The notes: generated by a model from the sequence alone, not told the origin. A stretch of DNA of 64,000 bases from Takakia lepidozioides (GCA_030704615.1 CM060733.1:70494001-70558000), one strand, 5' to 3'; shown: positions 10,301 to 22,030, counted from the first letter of the stretch. Numbers and translations: made by a program.

Positions 10301-11990
10301 AGGGTTGGGGTGTTTGCTGGAACAATTCTAGGCTGTCATTGTCAGCTGCTAGCAGCAAGGCAAGGATGTATGCATGATTTGTGCGGAGGTATGGATAGCT
10401 GAAGGGGCAGGGATAAAGTGTGGGTCCAGATTCATCCAAGAGGGCTGGATTTCAAGCTCCAGATTACCTATGATTCCATGTGGATCGATAGCTACAAGAA
10501 ACCTGTTGCATAGGTAGATGGTCAAGTAAAGCTAGCAACTGCAGCGGCACAGTTGATAAAATCAGGCACCTCAACCATGACCACAGCTTCTGAAAGAGGA
10601 TCAAGAGAGGGAATCCACAATGCCACTTCTGCTGGGCATGTGAAGATGCTTTGTGAGGCAAGCAGACTGACAGAGGCTCTATAACTTTAAACCAACAAGG
10701 CATTTCAGTTGATTCAGATACGTCCGTCTGTCTCTTGCTTAAGTGCATCAAGATGAAAGGTCTGGAAGCTGGAAACAGGTGCACACTCACATTATCCAAA
10801 GTGGATTCACGCCAAATGTTTTTCTACTCAACACCCTTGTCAACATGTATGTTAAGTGTGGGAGCATCATGGATGCTCACCAAGTTTTCCACAGAGTGCC
10901 TCAACAATCTTTGATCACGTGGAATATAATGTTGGCAGGATTTACCAAGGATGGGTGTGGTAGGAATGCTTTGGAGACCTATGAGCAACTGTTGCACGAA
11001 GGGTGAAACCCAACCACATCACGTTTGTTTGTGTTTGCCATGCGTGTGCAAGGCTAGGAGCTCTGGAAAAGGGGAAAGAGGTCCATGGTGACATCGTCAA
11101 AGCTGGATTTGTATGAGATGTCATTCTGAACAATGCCCTGGTGGACATGTATGCCAAATGTGGGTGCATTAAGGATGCGAAGGGAGTTTTCAACACTATG
11201 GCTGAACGAGATGTGGTGTCATGGAATGTGGGGGGAATGTGATGCTTGCAAGGTGTGCACAGCAGGGACATGGTATGGAGGCTCTGGAGACCTATGATCA
11301 AATATTGATGGGGGAAGGGGTGAAGCCCAACCACATCACGTTGCAGCATACTGGTACTTCACAGCCATGGCGGCTCTCTCAACCCCTCCATTTTTTTTTC
11401 TTTTGTTTTTTTTTGGCGCTGGGAGAGAGCAGCAGCTCTGTTGTCTCCTTCCCCTTGCTTATGCCGATCGTTAAAGTGGAAATTGTACCAGTTGTCATTC
11501 TGAACTCTGCCTTGGTGGACATGTATGCCAAATGTGGGTGCAACAAGCCTGATGCGAAGGGAGAGTTTGATAATATGGCTGAACGAGATGTGGTATTTTG
11601 GAGTGCCATGATTGCAAAGTATGTGCAGCATGGGTATGGGATTAAGGCTTTGGAAACCTAAGAGCAAATGATGTGGGAAGGGATGAAGCCAGACCAGGCC
11701 GTCATGTTCATTTGTTTTTGTAATATGCATATGCGAGCCTAGCAGCCCTGGGAAGGGGCAAAGAGGTTTATGGTGACATTATCAAAGCTGGAATTGTATC
11801 AGATGTCATTCTGAACATTCCCCTGGTGTACATCTACGTCAAATGTGAGCCTGGCAGCCCTCAAAAGGGCACAAAGGTCCATGGTGACATCGTCAAAGCT
11901 GGAGTTGTCACTCTAAACACTGCTTTGGTGGATATGTATGTCAAGGCTGCCCTAGAAGTGGATGTCACTTTGGGTGACAAGGTAGCTGGC
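10298..11990 (+). pseudogene. PPR pseudogene, copy 2 of the tandem pair
   Basis: The start is a diverged copy of 8825-9700, and the copy extends further 3'. It reads 'VHTHIIQSGFTPNVFLLNT' (about 10785), 'MYVKCGSIMDAHQVFHRVPQ' (about 10846), '[20 protein letters not shown]' (about 11150), 'ERDVVSWN' (11203), and then three further degenerate repeat units to about 11950. At least five frame changes and a T-rich insertion near 11390-11415 break it. Without repair it encodes no full PPR protein. Confidence 0.78.
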
Positions 11991-12049
11991 ACGACCATTC
12001 TCTGGAACTACAAGTTCCTGAATTCATTCTCGAAATGTCTCGAAATGAT

Positions 12050-12560
12050 TTCTCGAATGATTTCTGATAAAACTGGCCAATTCCAAGGAGGGAGGGAGAG
12101 AGAGAGGAAGAGATGACGAAACCAAAAAAAGGTGGGGGGGGGGGGGGTGACTGAGCAGCTGCTGCTGCTCAGTTCCCCGTCCCCCCCCCCCATTTTTTTT
12201 TTTCTTTGTTGCCTGATCTCTCCCTCTCTCTCCCTCCCTCCTTGGAATTGGCCGGTTTTATCAGTGTTGATTTCCTGGACTCTGGCAGTGTTTTCACCCG
12301 TCCTATAATGATTTTTCATCCATACCGGATGAGTCACCAGAGAATGAGAAATTACCTCTGTGGGGGTTGCCACTGGCATCCTGTTTTTCTATCCATACCG
12401 GATGAAAAATGCCAGGATATTTTTTTTTTCATTCTTTTTTTTGTTTTTTCATCCGTCCCGAATGAGGCATTTTTGGGATGTTGAATTACCTGTGAGGATG
12501 TAAAACCGTTGCCTTGGATGTTATTTCCTATTTTTTCATCCTACTGATGGATTTTTTTCC
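12050..12560. repeat. Left arm of a long inverted repeat
   Basis: Matches the reverse complement of 14195-14700: same order of 'ccaattccaaggagggaggg', 'cactggcatcctgt', 'accgttgccttggatgtta' and 'tcctactgatggatttttt'. It carries several 'tttttcatcc.taccggatga' hairpin words. The outer tip contains a second-level palindrome (see 12080-12255). Confidence 0.8.
12080..12255. repeat. Long imperfect palindrome with purine arms
   Basis: The arms are 'ccaattccaaggagggaggg' with GA-rich and G-rich stretches, and the mirrored C-rich, CT-rich 'ccctccctccttggaattgg'. The centre is 'gactgagcagctgctgctgc' followed by 'tcagt'. As single-stranded DNA or RNA it could fold into a hairpin of about 80 bp. Confidence 0.75.
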
Positions 12561-14194
12561 AACGGAGGAACTCCAGGATTTTTTTTCATCTGAACCGGAT
12601 GATGTGTATAGCTTTTGATGGCCTTGGACTGATATTAATTACCCCTAATTATGGTTAATTAAGGTGTAAAACCCTAACCCCTACCCTAAAACCCACCGTT
12701 TAACCTAGCTACGGATAAATTCCGTCGGGTTTTAAAGGATGTGAGGTTGATTGTTCATCCTGCATGGATGAAAAATCGGGCAAGTGCCCTAGGATGTCTC
12801 TCCCGTCGTCAGAAGCACGAGCCGTGCTTCTGAACTCACGAGGAGAGCGTTATGGCGTCTGCGTTTTGCTGCTGCCCTGTTTGCGGCATCGTACCTTTGC
12901 TGGGCGATCTCCTGGGGATGCGCAATGGCGGCGTTTTGTTTTTCTTACAGGCGGGAGACAATGTTGTGAATGCATCGTCTCTTTCTCTCCTCTGGCCTTT
13001 AATTTTTGCAACGGCGCTTGTGTTGGGAAGTATCTCTCCCTCCCCTTCTTAAACCTAGCAAGTGTGCTTGTATGTTTCACTTCTCCTTTGCTTTGCTGGA
13101 AATGGCTTGCTGGTGGTGATGGCGCAGAGTTCTTTTCCCCAATCGCTCAAGGTGTTTTTGGTGATTAGGGTTCATTTTGTTTTATGTCTTCCTCTCTTGC
13201 TTTTGAGGTTCTTAGTTGACATCGATGACAAGTGTAGGGGTCTGTGATTCACCTGGGGTTCCACAAATCCTCACTAACATGTTGGTTTTTGTGGGGGCTT
13301 GTGATGGGACCAGGTGAGGATCCCTACTTGCTTTGAATTCTCTTAAGCTTTGCAGATACGGATGTGGGCAAATGGAACCTATTGTGTATGACATCTTGAC
13401 TTGGCTGCTACCTGCAGCCCCGATTTCGGCCCGCTTGCTCCTGGTTTGGCATGCTGATGCTTACTTTTGACTTATGTTTTGTTGCCTTTGATGGGGCATT
13501 TCGGCCTGGTAGGCCTATCTCTTGAAGCCCAACATCTGGACCTTACCTTGTCTTGAATCTTTGACAGCGGTGCCTGTGGATTTATTAAGCTAGGTACTGT
13601 TTTGGCCTTAAAGAGGAGTTGGGTTTTATGGGTAAGGCCTCAGTGGCTGTTAGGTTCTAAGGAAGATGAGCCCCTGATTTTTAAGATGGCAGCCTGATAA
13701 GGCACTGACAGACCTCTTTCAGGCCTGAATCTGGTGTGGAATGAAGCATAGTGAGGTTTATTTGCAAGCCCTGGCATAAGCCTCCTGGAAAACAGTGTTG
13801 GTAAGCTATATTGGATTTTTGCCAGAGATTATTAGCCTTGTCTTGCCATCAGACCAGTTACCTGCAATGTATGGTTTATTTTTTTGCCAAGTGGGCTTGG
13901 TCTCGGGCACTCAAGGTGTTTGTGTGTCCATGTCTTGAATCTGTAATATGGCAGGCCGTTCCTCCATGCTGCCAAGATGCCTTGCATGATGCATGTTTTG
14001 GGGCAATTATGAATGGTATAGAATGAGGTTGCAATCTGTCTTGTCATGCCCAAGAGGGTTACTTGGTTGCATGTTTGGAATCTGAAAAACTCCAGGCTGG
14101 TCCATCAAGATGCTTGTGTATACATGTCTTGAATCTGTAGTATGGCAGACTGTTCTTACCTACCCAAGGGGCCTTGCATGATGCATATCTTCAG
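12561..14194. other. Interior between the long inverted repeats
   Basis: No convincing gene. A small palindrome 'agaagcacgagccgtgcttct' lies near 12810. The block 13225-13320 is shared, inverted, with about 37375-37465 in the second element of this family. 13900-14200 repeats a 'tgtccatgtcttgaatctg' phrase twice. Confidence 0.5.
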
Positions 14195-14700
14195 GAAAAA
14201 ATCCATCAGTAGGATGAAAAAATAGGAAATAACATCCAAGGCAACGGTTTTACATCCTCACAGGTAATTCAACATCCCAAAAATGCCTCATCCGGTACGG
14301 ATGAAAAGCAATAAAAGCGGAATGAAAAAATTAATATCATGGCATTTTTCGTCCGGTATGGATGGGAAAATAGGATGCCAGTGGCAACCCCCATAGAGGT
14401 AATTCCTCAATCTCTGGTGACTCATCCGGTATGGATGAAAGTCAATAAAAGAGGAATGAAAAATCAGAGACTCATCTTAGAGGTATTCAGTGTCCACCTT
14501 GGTAGTTCATCCGGTATGGATGAAAAATTGTTATAGGACGGGTGAAAACACTGCCAGAGTCCATCCGATATGGATGAAAAAACATGAAATTAACACTGAT
14601 AAAACCAGCCAATTCCAAGGAGGGAGGGAGAGAGAGGGAGAGAGAGGGAAACAAAACAAAAAAAAGAAGAGGTGGGGGGGGGGTGACTGAGCAGCTGCCT
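14195..14700. repeat. Right arm of the long inverted repeat
   Basis: Reverse complement of 12050-12560 with moderate divergence. It has one more 'tcatccggtatggatgaaa' word than the left arm (about 14285, 14350, 14425, 14508, 14562). The outer tip again runs into 'ccaattccaaggagggaggg', the GA tract and the G tract. Confidence 0.8.
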
Positions 14701-15020
14701 CTCCCACTCTCTCCCACTCTCTCCCTCTCTTTTGTGTCTGTCCCTCTCTCTTTTTAACTTTTCTGCCCCCTCTTTCCCTCTCTTGTTTTTTTTTTTTTTT
14801 AGCAGCACAAAAAGAGAGGGAGAGAGAGGGAGAAATCAGGAAACAAAAAGAAAAAAAAAAAGGTGGGGGGGGGGGGGGTTGACTGAGCAGTTGCTGCTCA
14901 GTCACTTCCCCCCCCCAACCTTTAAAAAAAAAATTGTTTGTTGCCCCCTCTCGAGACCAGCAGCACTTGCTGCTCTCAGGACCCCACATGTTTTTTTTTT
15001 TTTTTTTTTTTTTTGATCTG
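14701..15020. repeat. Simple-sequence and hairpin block
   Basis: CT-rich tract (14698-14790), poly-T, GA-rich tract (14810-14840), poly-G (14863-14877), a hairpin 'gactgagcagttgctgctca' (about 14881), poly-C, and a 27-base T run near 14990. The same ordered modules occur at 38270-38740. Confidence 0.7.
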
Positions 15021-15054
15021 GAATATAGAGGTTGTTTCCTGGTGAGGCCAACTT

Positions 15055-15880
15055 TTGGGTTTGCATGACAGGTGCCAGGCTTATGGGGAAAGAGAAGAAG
15101 TCCCCTGCCCCAAAGAAAGGGGTGGAGAACCCGTATGCTCTGCCGGCACGTGTGACGCAGGTTGGCATCTCACGGTTTATCAGCCCCGTCGACAGCCACA
15201 GCCGGAGGAGTCGTCCGCCCCCCGAGGCCAGTCCCCCCCCCCTCTTGTCCCCGTCTTGGATGCGCCAGGGGCCTCAGCTAGCTCTCCTATTCGGGAGGTT
15301 GTTGCTAAGCCGGATGCTCAGTTGACCACACCCCTAGCCACCAAGACGGGTGAAATGTACCTTGGCAAGCGCATCGCCCATTCGGGGGCCCGGTATGGGC
15401 AACTTTTGGATGTCACCCCTATAGCGACCCCTTCCTCCGCAACGAAGGCTGCACTTGCCAAGGCCCAAGGTCAGGTTCAAGGGCCTTTGGAAGTGGTCGT
15501 TCCTAGCCCATGAGGGAGGAGGAGATGAGGAGGGCCAATGAGGTGGCTGAGTTGAGGAAGCGCCTCAAATTAGTCAAGCTAAGTGAGGGCCTCGATCTTG
15601 TGGAGCATTTGGGGGGGGGGGGAGGAGGAGCTACGGGCCGGTGGAGAGCCTAGCCGGTCAGCGACGCCGCCCCCTCAGCCTGAGCGGTCAGCAAAGAAGG
15701 GCCTGGACTACGGGGCGCCGCCACCGGCTATGCTCCACATCTGGAATCTACTTCCAGTGGCGCTCCGAGAGGGGATAGCGCGGGCAGAGAGCTCCTATTC
15801 TGTTAGTTACCAACGCAATTCCATCATTGACGAAGGTCAACGAAGAAGAACATTTCAATCTGCCCAACAAACCTGCCCGA
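15055..15880 (+). pseudogene. Small Pro/Lys-rich element protein ('GKRI' family), copy 1
   Basis: Not a family I know; defined here by comparison with 38798-39219. An ATG at 15080 starts 'MGKEKKSPAPKKGVENPYA' and leads to 'ARVTQVGISRFISPVDS'. The frame then changes in the C-rich tract near 15230, and the second half reads 'MYLGKRIAHSGARYGQLLD' (about 15355) and 'SATKAALAKAQGQVQGP'. After a stop at 15511 another ATG (15511-15513) starts 'MREEEMRRANEVAELRKRL', a charged helix, then 'PERSAKKGLDYGAPPPAML'. The shared motifs RVTQ, SP..S, GKRI..SG.RYG.L and TP suggest a real, possibly DNA- or RNA-binding, element protein. Function unknown. Confidence 0.5.
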
Positions 15881-15889
15881 AAAATAAAT

Positions 15890-16130
15890 AAATTTTAGAG
15901 TTTGAAATTGAATAAAAGATCACATTCCAAAAAGCGAAAAGTACCTTATACAAGGACAGAAGAGCTACCTTCGTTCAACTTAGGTCCAACAAATATATAT
16001 ATTTTTCACCAGCATCATTGAACATTTCCGTAGCATACGATAATCCAAGCTAGAGATTAAAACGGCTAAAAAACATGTAGAATTCTTCCACGTTCGTGCA
16101 GAATTCTTCCACGTTAGAAGTCCATATCTC
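15890..16130. other. AT-rich unique spacer
   Basis: No gene seen. It holds a short 'tgtagaattcttccacgtt' duplication around 16075-16115. Confidence 0.4.
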
Positions 16131-16355
16131 ATGTTGGTTTTTTTTTTTTTTTTCCCCCAACATCCATTTATTTCGTTTTTACCTTTATGTTCTCGCGCTC
16201 AGCCTCCACCTTCGGCAGCCAAAGGTGCATGTCAGTACAATGTTGGTTTTGTTTTAATTTTTAATTTTTTTCGACATCCATTTATTTCGTTTTTACCTTT
16301 ATGTTCTCCCGCTCAACCTCCACCTTCGGTAGCCAAAGGTGGCATGTCAGTACAA
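16131..16355. repeat. 113-bp direct duplication
   Basis: 'acatccatttatttcgtttt' to 'gcatgtcagtacaat' occurs at about 16159-16240 and again at about 16273-16355 with few substitutions, in a T-rich context. Confidence 0.8.
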
Positions 16356-16666
16356 TCCCGTGTCATTTTTCATTATTGTTTCTCACAAATCCAAGCATAC
16401 AATTACGGGCAGCCCGAGAAAAAAATATTATATTGCCATGTGGCCGCCGTTTGCGCATCCACGTCACACTGATGACTGATGGCTGATGGCTGATAGCTGA
16501 TAGAATAGCAAACCCCAGCGCGGGCACATCCGGCAACGGGGACTCCTGCCACATCGGGTGACACCGGGGGCGAGTCAGCCAAGCTTGCAAATGCTTTGCT
16601 CACAAGGGTTGAGTAGGCTGACCCTGGGACCTGCACGGACTACGACTAGTAATCCTCCTCCCCATC

Positions 16667-17723
16667 CTAGGAGGAGGACTCATAGCTATCCGATGAGCCT
16701 GATGACTCCGCGCCCTTTGCCGGAGCACCTAAAGTAGGCGGCGTTCCCCTAAGTCCCACATAGCTCTCATCCAATCCCTGGCCATGACCACCCCCCCCCC
16801 CCCCCTCATCCATACTAGTGCCCTGTAGTGCACTCATCCCCTCCGTGTTGGCCATTTTCTTCATGAGGGATTGCCAACCATGCTCCTTGGCGTAGTTATA
16901 CTCTACCAGAGATGACATCCTCTCAAACGCGCGTTGCTACACATGCCACAAATTAACGTCAGTTCCTCACAATGATGGAGCCAGAAAGAAGACATACCAA
17001 AATACATAGGGAAGTATGACTTACAAATCGCAAGATAAAACCCTTGGATCCGCCGGCACCCCACTTGTGTGTGGATTCGTGCTTGTCCAGGCGGGTTGTT
17101 GTTGCTTCGCATGCTTGCTCAAATTTGGCCTTCTTTGCCACATCATTCTCTCCCACAATGAGTGCATCCCACGATACCTATGCCCTCCCCACCCCCCCCA
17201 ACAATTAGTGAATTACACACATACGTTGCATCGAATCCACCTCATTAATGCACATGCAACAAATGGAAGGTGAAATGATTCAAGGATTTGCCAACCTATG
17301 TAATTCCATAAGGTGGTTTGGGTTGGGCCCTCTTTTCCATTGCCCTCCGAATGATCTCTCTGGCACGGTACCTCTTGTCCTTCAAGTTCCGCCCCACCAT
17401 CTCCATCACCCTTGTGTCACTCCAATTGCCTGGAAACCGGCGGTCTAACTCACGGGCATACGCCCGCTTCATGCCAAAGTGCTGATCAGCCCACTCAATT
17501 GCCAAGGGAACCACCGCGCTGCGAGTTCGAAGGCTGGCTTCTTCATAGCCTCCCAAAATGCACCGCAGGGGTCACCATGGCGATTGACCTCCACCGGTGG
17601 CACCACAATCTTTGCCAACTCCACGTCCTCTATCTCCAAGGAATTCTTCTTCTTCCCACCCTCTCCCTTCTTTGTAGCCTCTTTCCCCTGCTCCTTTGTT
17701 ACCCCACTGCCCCGCATGCACAC
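16667..17723 (-). pseudogene. En/Spm (Ptta)-like transposon gene, three exons
   Basis: Minus-strand exons read 'VEVNRHGDPCGAFWEAMKKP' then, after a frame change near 17550, 'SDTRVMEMVGRNLKDKRYRA' (17296-17556). Next come 'AKKAKFEQACEATTTRLDKH' and 'STHKWGAGGSKGF' (exon 17025-17180, ending TTT|GTAAGTC). The last exon starts after an acceptor at 16937 ('QRAFERMSSLVEYNYAKEHG') and runs through a Gly-rich stretch to a Ser-rich end at 16667. The two downstream exons join in phase. The 'KHE.TH..G.GGSKGF' wording resembles the 'HTGGSKS' region of plant Ptta/En/Spm-associated proteins; this is a family-level guess. The frame change and the missing clean donor near 17290 suggest decay. Confidence 0.5.
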
Positions 17724-18280
17724 TCACCCCTTCGTCTCCACGAGACTTCTTCTTCTTCTTCTTCTTTTCCTTCCCCTTCCCCGCTACTTCCTATCTCTCC
17801 TTCTCCCTCTCCCTTCTCTCTCTCTCCTCGGCAGCCCCTTCATTGATGGTAAAAGGGACCTCGGGAGGTCGAGGCCTCTTCTTCTTACCTTTGGTGTTCG
17901 GGTCCTTCATGAACACCACGTGCTCTCCCTCATTGGCAACCGCACCGGACTACGCCAATGAGGCCAAGAATGTTGCTGTCTCCTGAAGACGAATAAACCT
18001 CCCAAATTCAAAAAAAGAAACAAACAACAAAGAAAATCATGCATGCAAAGGAAAGGACAAAACATGGAACAAGGTGCGACAGTTGTACTTTTCCATCTTT
18101 CCATCTTTCATCTTATTCATGTGTCGCCCCTGCCTCACCCTTGACTCATGCTTGCTCAATTGTGTACCTGCTAAATCAGAGCAATGGAAGCTGTAAGGTC
18201 TCCCAACACCGCAAAACAAAACCAGGGAAAAAACAAAAATCACCCTCAATTCACCCCCAAAATCAACCCCCAACCCCCCC
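17724..18280. other. 5' flank of the En/Spm-like gene
   Basis: Contains a CTT/TCC-rich tract (17745-17830) that would encode an acidic or Lys-rich stretch on the minus strand. It may include another exon of the neighbouring gene, but no joined frame could be fixed. Confidence 0.35.
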
Positions 18281-18492
18281 CCCCCCCCCCACCAGGCTGG
18301 GCTTGCGACGGCAGGGCGTCGGTATTGGCGGCGGGTTTTCTTGGTGGGGGTCGCAAGCAGCGACGGTCGGACGTCGCAAATACCAATGCAGGTAGCAACG
18401 CCCGACCCCCCCAGCGACGGGTTTTTTTAGTCCGGGGGTCGCTAGGAGCGACGCCGCGGCGTCGCGATCCCAACAGCTTGCCTGCGCCACGT

Positions 18493-18534
<42 letters not shown>

Positions 18535-18620
18535 TTATTTATTTATTTAAATAAATTTAATAAATAAATTAGAATTAAAATTAAAATATGGAAAGCGACG
18601 CCAGCGCGTCGCGGCTAGTA
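18280..18620. repeat. GC palindromes flanking a T/AT tract
   Basis: 'gcgacgccgcggcgtcgc' (about 18449-18466) is a perfect 18-bp palindrome. 'gcgacgccagcgcgtcgc' (about 18594) is its near match. Between them lie a run of more than 30 T and an AT-rich segment. This looks like a small mobile element or its ends. Confidence 0.5.
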
Positions 18621-18639
18621 AGGCAAAGAATCTGTCACC

Positions 18640-19503
18640 TTCATAGTTCCCGAACCAGCAGGGGAGGCTGCTCTGCGAGTTATCTCCCCCAGTCAGTAAA
18701 TGCAGAACATATGACACTCCTTGCTTAATGTGATCCCATCCGTGTCTGATGGAACTCGCGGAAATGAGCGTGGACAGGATATTGGGATGCAGAAATTCGC
18801 CATTTTCCCAGATGTCGGCTACATGTGAAAGTCACAGCTTCTCTCAGGTCTCTCTACACAGTGTGAATATGAAGCATGTATCGTATTTATAACTATCAAG
18901 CGTTAGGCCGAAGCCCTGGTGTCTCTAAGTCTACTCTACAGTATCATCCCTACAACTTGCAAGTATCAAGCTCCCTCCGTCATCTCTCTCCTCTTTCGCA
19001 TACTCGCCGCCGTGTACTCCAAGTCCATGCGCCCAAGAAGTGATCCGGCTTCCGTAGCTAGTCCCTCCTTTCTACCCGCAAGGTGTTCTAACTGTCTAAC
19101 TAATGGTTACTACTCTAACCGTCGGTCACGTCAGCACGATCTGTACTGCTGCTCCCTATGTTGATGACCGCATTCCCATTCCCCTCCTGTGATAAGAGCA
19201 CCCTATGACCTATGTGAGGTTGTGTGGAGCTGTGACCGCTCACTAATGATGATCACAGCTGTCGTACCCCGTACCTGTGATTGCCTATGCTGCCATAGCC
19301 CGTGCGGACCTGTGTCTCTCTTGCCCTGAGGCCTGTGCAAGTCTGTGATTGCCGCACAGTAAGACCTATGTGGGCCTGTGTCTGCCACACCTTAAGGCCT
19401 GTGTGGGCCTGTGTTGACTCATGGCAGCAGAGCCATTTCTGCGCAAAATTAAGGGTACCCCACAGAACCGTAAATCGTCTAAGTCCCAGACAGTCCTGTA
19501 ACA
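18640..19503. mobile_element. LTR-like segment, probably a solo LTR
   Basis: Homologous to 40690-41434 in the same orientation: shared 'tctctacacagtgtg', 'gcccgcaaggtgttctaac' and the terminal block 'aattaagggtaccccacaga' to 'tgtaaca'. Both contain many 'gcctgtg/ggctgtg' words. No polypurine tract, primer site or coding sequence follows 19503, which fits a solo LTR. The left boundary and a target duplication could not be fixed. Confidence 0.55.
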
Positions 19504-20880
19504 ATAGTGTACGAGAAGTCAGCACTGGCTCAAGAGTAATGAACCCACAATAGTATAGCAAATGTCGTAATTTTTATAGTCCATCTTGAAAGCCATCATA
19601 ACATGGTTTGAATGAGGCCTCATCTGCCACAGGCTGGTGTTTTAAACAACTCGGCCATATAAGGTAAGCCCAAAATCTATGTGACATAGGTAGCACAGAG
19701 GATGCAAGAAATTGCTCGTTTGATAATGTACAGGAGTTGGAGGGAAGGCAGTCCCTTACAGAGCAATTACACAAGTATTGGTCATACACGTGTTCATGAT
19801 GAGGTAATGATCTTCATTCAGCTGTCTTGCACACAATAGACAGTGTCACCTCATTTGCAGAATGTCAAAACGTATTGTTGCAATTTTTTATGAACTGTAC
19901 TCATAGTCTCAAAAAATATTCACCAGTGAATACTGGATTGATAGGTGAGTGCGCTGTGTCACAGACCGATCTGTAAAGTCAGAAGCCATGACGAAAACAA
20001 AAAGCAGAGCCAGGCATAAAGTGGACTCCACCAAACAATATACCTGTGAACCATATATGGTAAACGGGGTTCAATAGACTTGCTCATTTAAAATGACATA
20101 AAAGGAACCTTTGAAAGCAGTCACTGTTGAAACAGGTTGAAACAAAAATAAAACCAATGTTGCAAACAAAATATATCCTGGAGACTGCTACTTGTATTCG
20201 TGGTATGAGGAAACCAGTGAGGTTCAACAATACAAAGTATGTCACACAACTCATTGTCACATCATATGCCATCAGGTTGAAGGGAAATTCTTGTAGCCAA
20301 ATGAAAATACTACCATATTATAAAGGTCAATGTTCTTGGATTGTCACCTTTGAAAACTAGTAATGCTAAGTAAATAGAAGCTGCTGTCACTTGAAGGGTA
20401 CATGAGAAGTTTTTAGAAAGAAAACAACAGCCATTAAGTGAAGGAGGCCAACACGAAAGGCACTGCAGAGGCATGAGTAGTTGCATTATTGTATTGCACC
20501 ATATATAAGAGGACAATTCCCTGCAAAAACCATTCAAATACCCGGGGATGCAAGCACATAAGCTGGCAGCGGACTTTCCAGGGTTGCATTTGGTTTGAAT
20601 AACATTGGAGGTCACACCTGTCATCACTGTGCCTGCACATAGGAATGGAAACAGTGTCACTGACTGTGAACAGGAATCCAAAACACTGTATCACATGAAT
20701 GTTACACCGTTCAAGGCAGTACATGGACACCTTCAGCCTGTGTACAATCTCTTCTTGGCCATGTTATGTGTGGGCAAGGGTGGGTGTTTCCTGCTGTGCC
20801 CATTCGTCTCCAAAAAGTCTTTGAAGCGGACGAGAGACTTCCCCTTGCCATCATCGACAATAGTCATAACTGGTTCGTAG
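19504..20880. other. Intergenic, no gene recognised
   Basis: Only short unsupported frames on both strands. I see no repeat or domain. Confidence 0.45.
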
Positions 20881-22030
20881 AGGGTATTGAACACCCTCCT
20901 CCCTCATGGCAGTCAAGTCAAGAATCTTGCCATTTGCAGCTCTGACCAAGACAAGGAGATGTTACTGGAGGTACTTACTAGACTCTGTCAGTTGGAGAAT
21001 GGTTTGCCATTCAGTGGAAATCAGGGCCTGCAGGTTGTGCAGGGGACTTTTCTGAGACAAATAAGGGGACCTGTGAATTGGGGGAGTTTGCGAAGACGAA
21101 GAGATGGAAGTCGGGGATTGAGAACCTCCCACCAAATTCTGAAGGCCACCTTTAGATGTGCCCATGAGAGTTCCACAAAACTTTGCAATCAACCCATTCT
21201 GGAGATGAGGGTGGATCATCTTCAAAACCTTCACTTGGTGTGCGCACAAATTGCCCTTCTGGGCCCAAGGGCAATCACAGGAAGCCCACTGTGATTTGGA
21301 TTTGTGGATTGTGAATGTCGTACCCAAATCACGCGGGCATTGAACTGTTGCGGGGCCACCGGGGATATGCGGGTAGTTGGACATTGGCATCTGGAATGTG
21401 CTTGGCAAGCAATATGGAACTGCACACAAACCCCTCTAGCCATTTGTTTCGGACAAATCCATATGCTTTCGCATGAGACATGTACCAGTAATGGGTTAGG
21501 ACATCACTAGTGAGTTCAGAGATGAGCCAGTCCACCCTCCTGCTAGTCAAGACACTTTTGGTGCACTTCAATTGCGTTTTAAGGTTCCCATGATAAGCTT
21601 TTATGGCAGCATTAGTATCTTGAGAGCATGGGGAATGTTTCTAGAACCTTTCATCCACATTTTGGCTTTCGGAAGCCACTCTGTGTCCATGTAGTCGTAG
21701 AATACAGTCTCGTCAAGGTACTTCTCCTGCAAGGAGATGATTTGGTATACTGCCCTCACCTGCATCCCCAGACGTGCATTTTCTGTCGACATGATCTTTG
21801 CAAGATCCTATAACACAGCGGCACAAACTTCTGCATCTCTGATCTTGGAGACCACATTCTTGCCAGGCTCGCCGAACATGCCACGAGCACAAGTAAATTG
21901 CACAATCCCCCCACACAGAGCTGTGTGTTGTGAGATTGAATGACTGTAACACATGTGTACACGTTCGACATATAAGAGCACCGGCAATGCCTCTGGCGGA
22001 GCTACCTGATAGCAGCGATTTCCGCATCTA
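20880..22030 (-). pseudogene. Mutator-like transposase, C-terminal half with SWIM finger
   Basis: Minus-strand segments read, in order, 'LCSWHVRRAWQE' (about 21860), 'AKIMSTENARLGMQVRAVYQ' and 'DYMDTEWLPKAKMWMKGSRN' (about 21650-21790), 'SRRVDWLISELTSDVLTHYW' (about 21500), and a SWIM zinc finger 'WASCDCPWAQKGNLCAHQV' (about 21250; C.C...C.H). SWIM domains close MULE/FAR1-type transposases; the C-W-H block marks the end of the catalytic core. Frame changes occur near 21800, 21600 and 21330. The matching N-terminal half lies on the opposite strand at 21940-22640, so the gene is both rearranged and decayed. Confidence 0.75.

Noticed and set aside
12655-12700. Telomere-like 'aaccctaaccc' sequence
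   Set aside because: Only two or three imperfect units, no array.
14960-15015. Biological meaning of the long T and G/C runs
   Set aside because: Homopolymers of this length may be sequencing or assembly artefacts; only their ordered recurrence at 38.3-38.7 kb was used.
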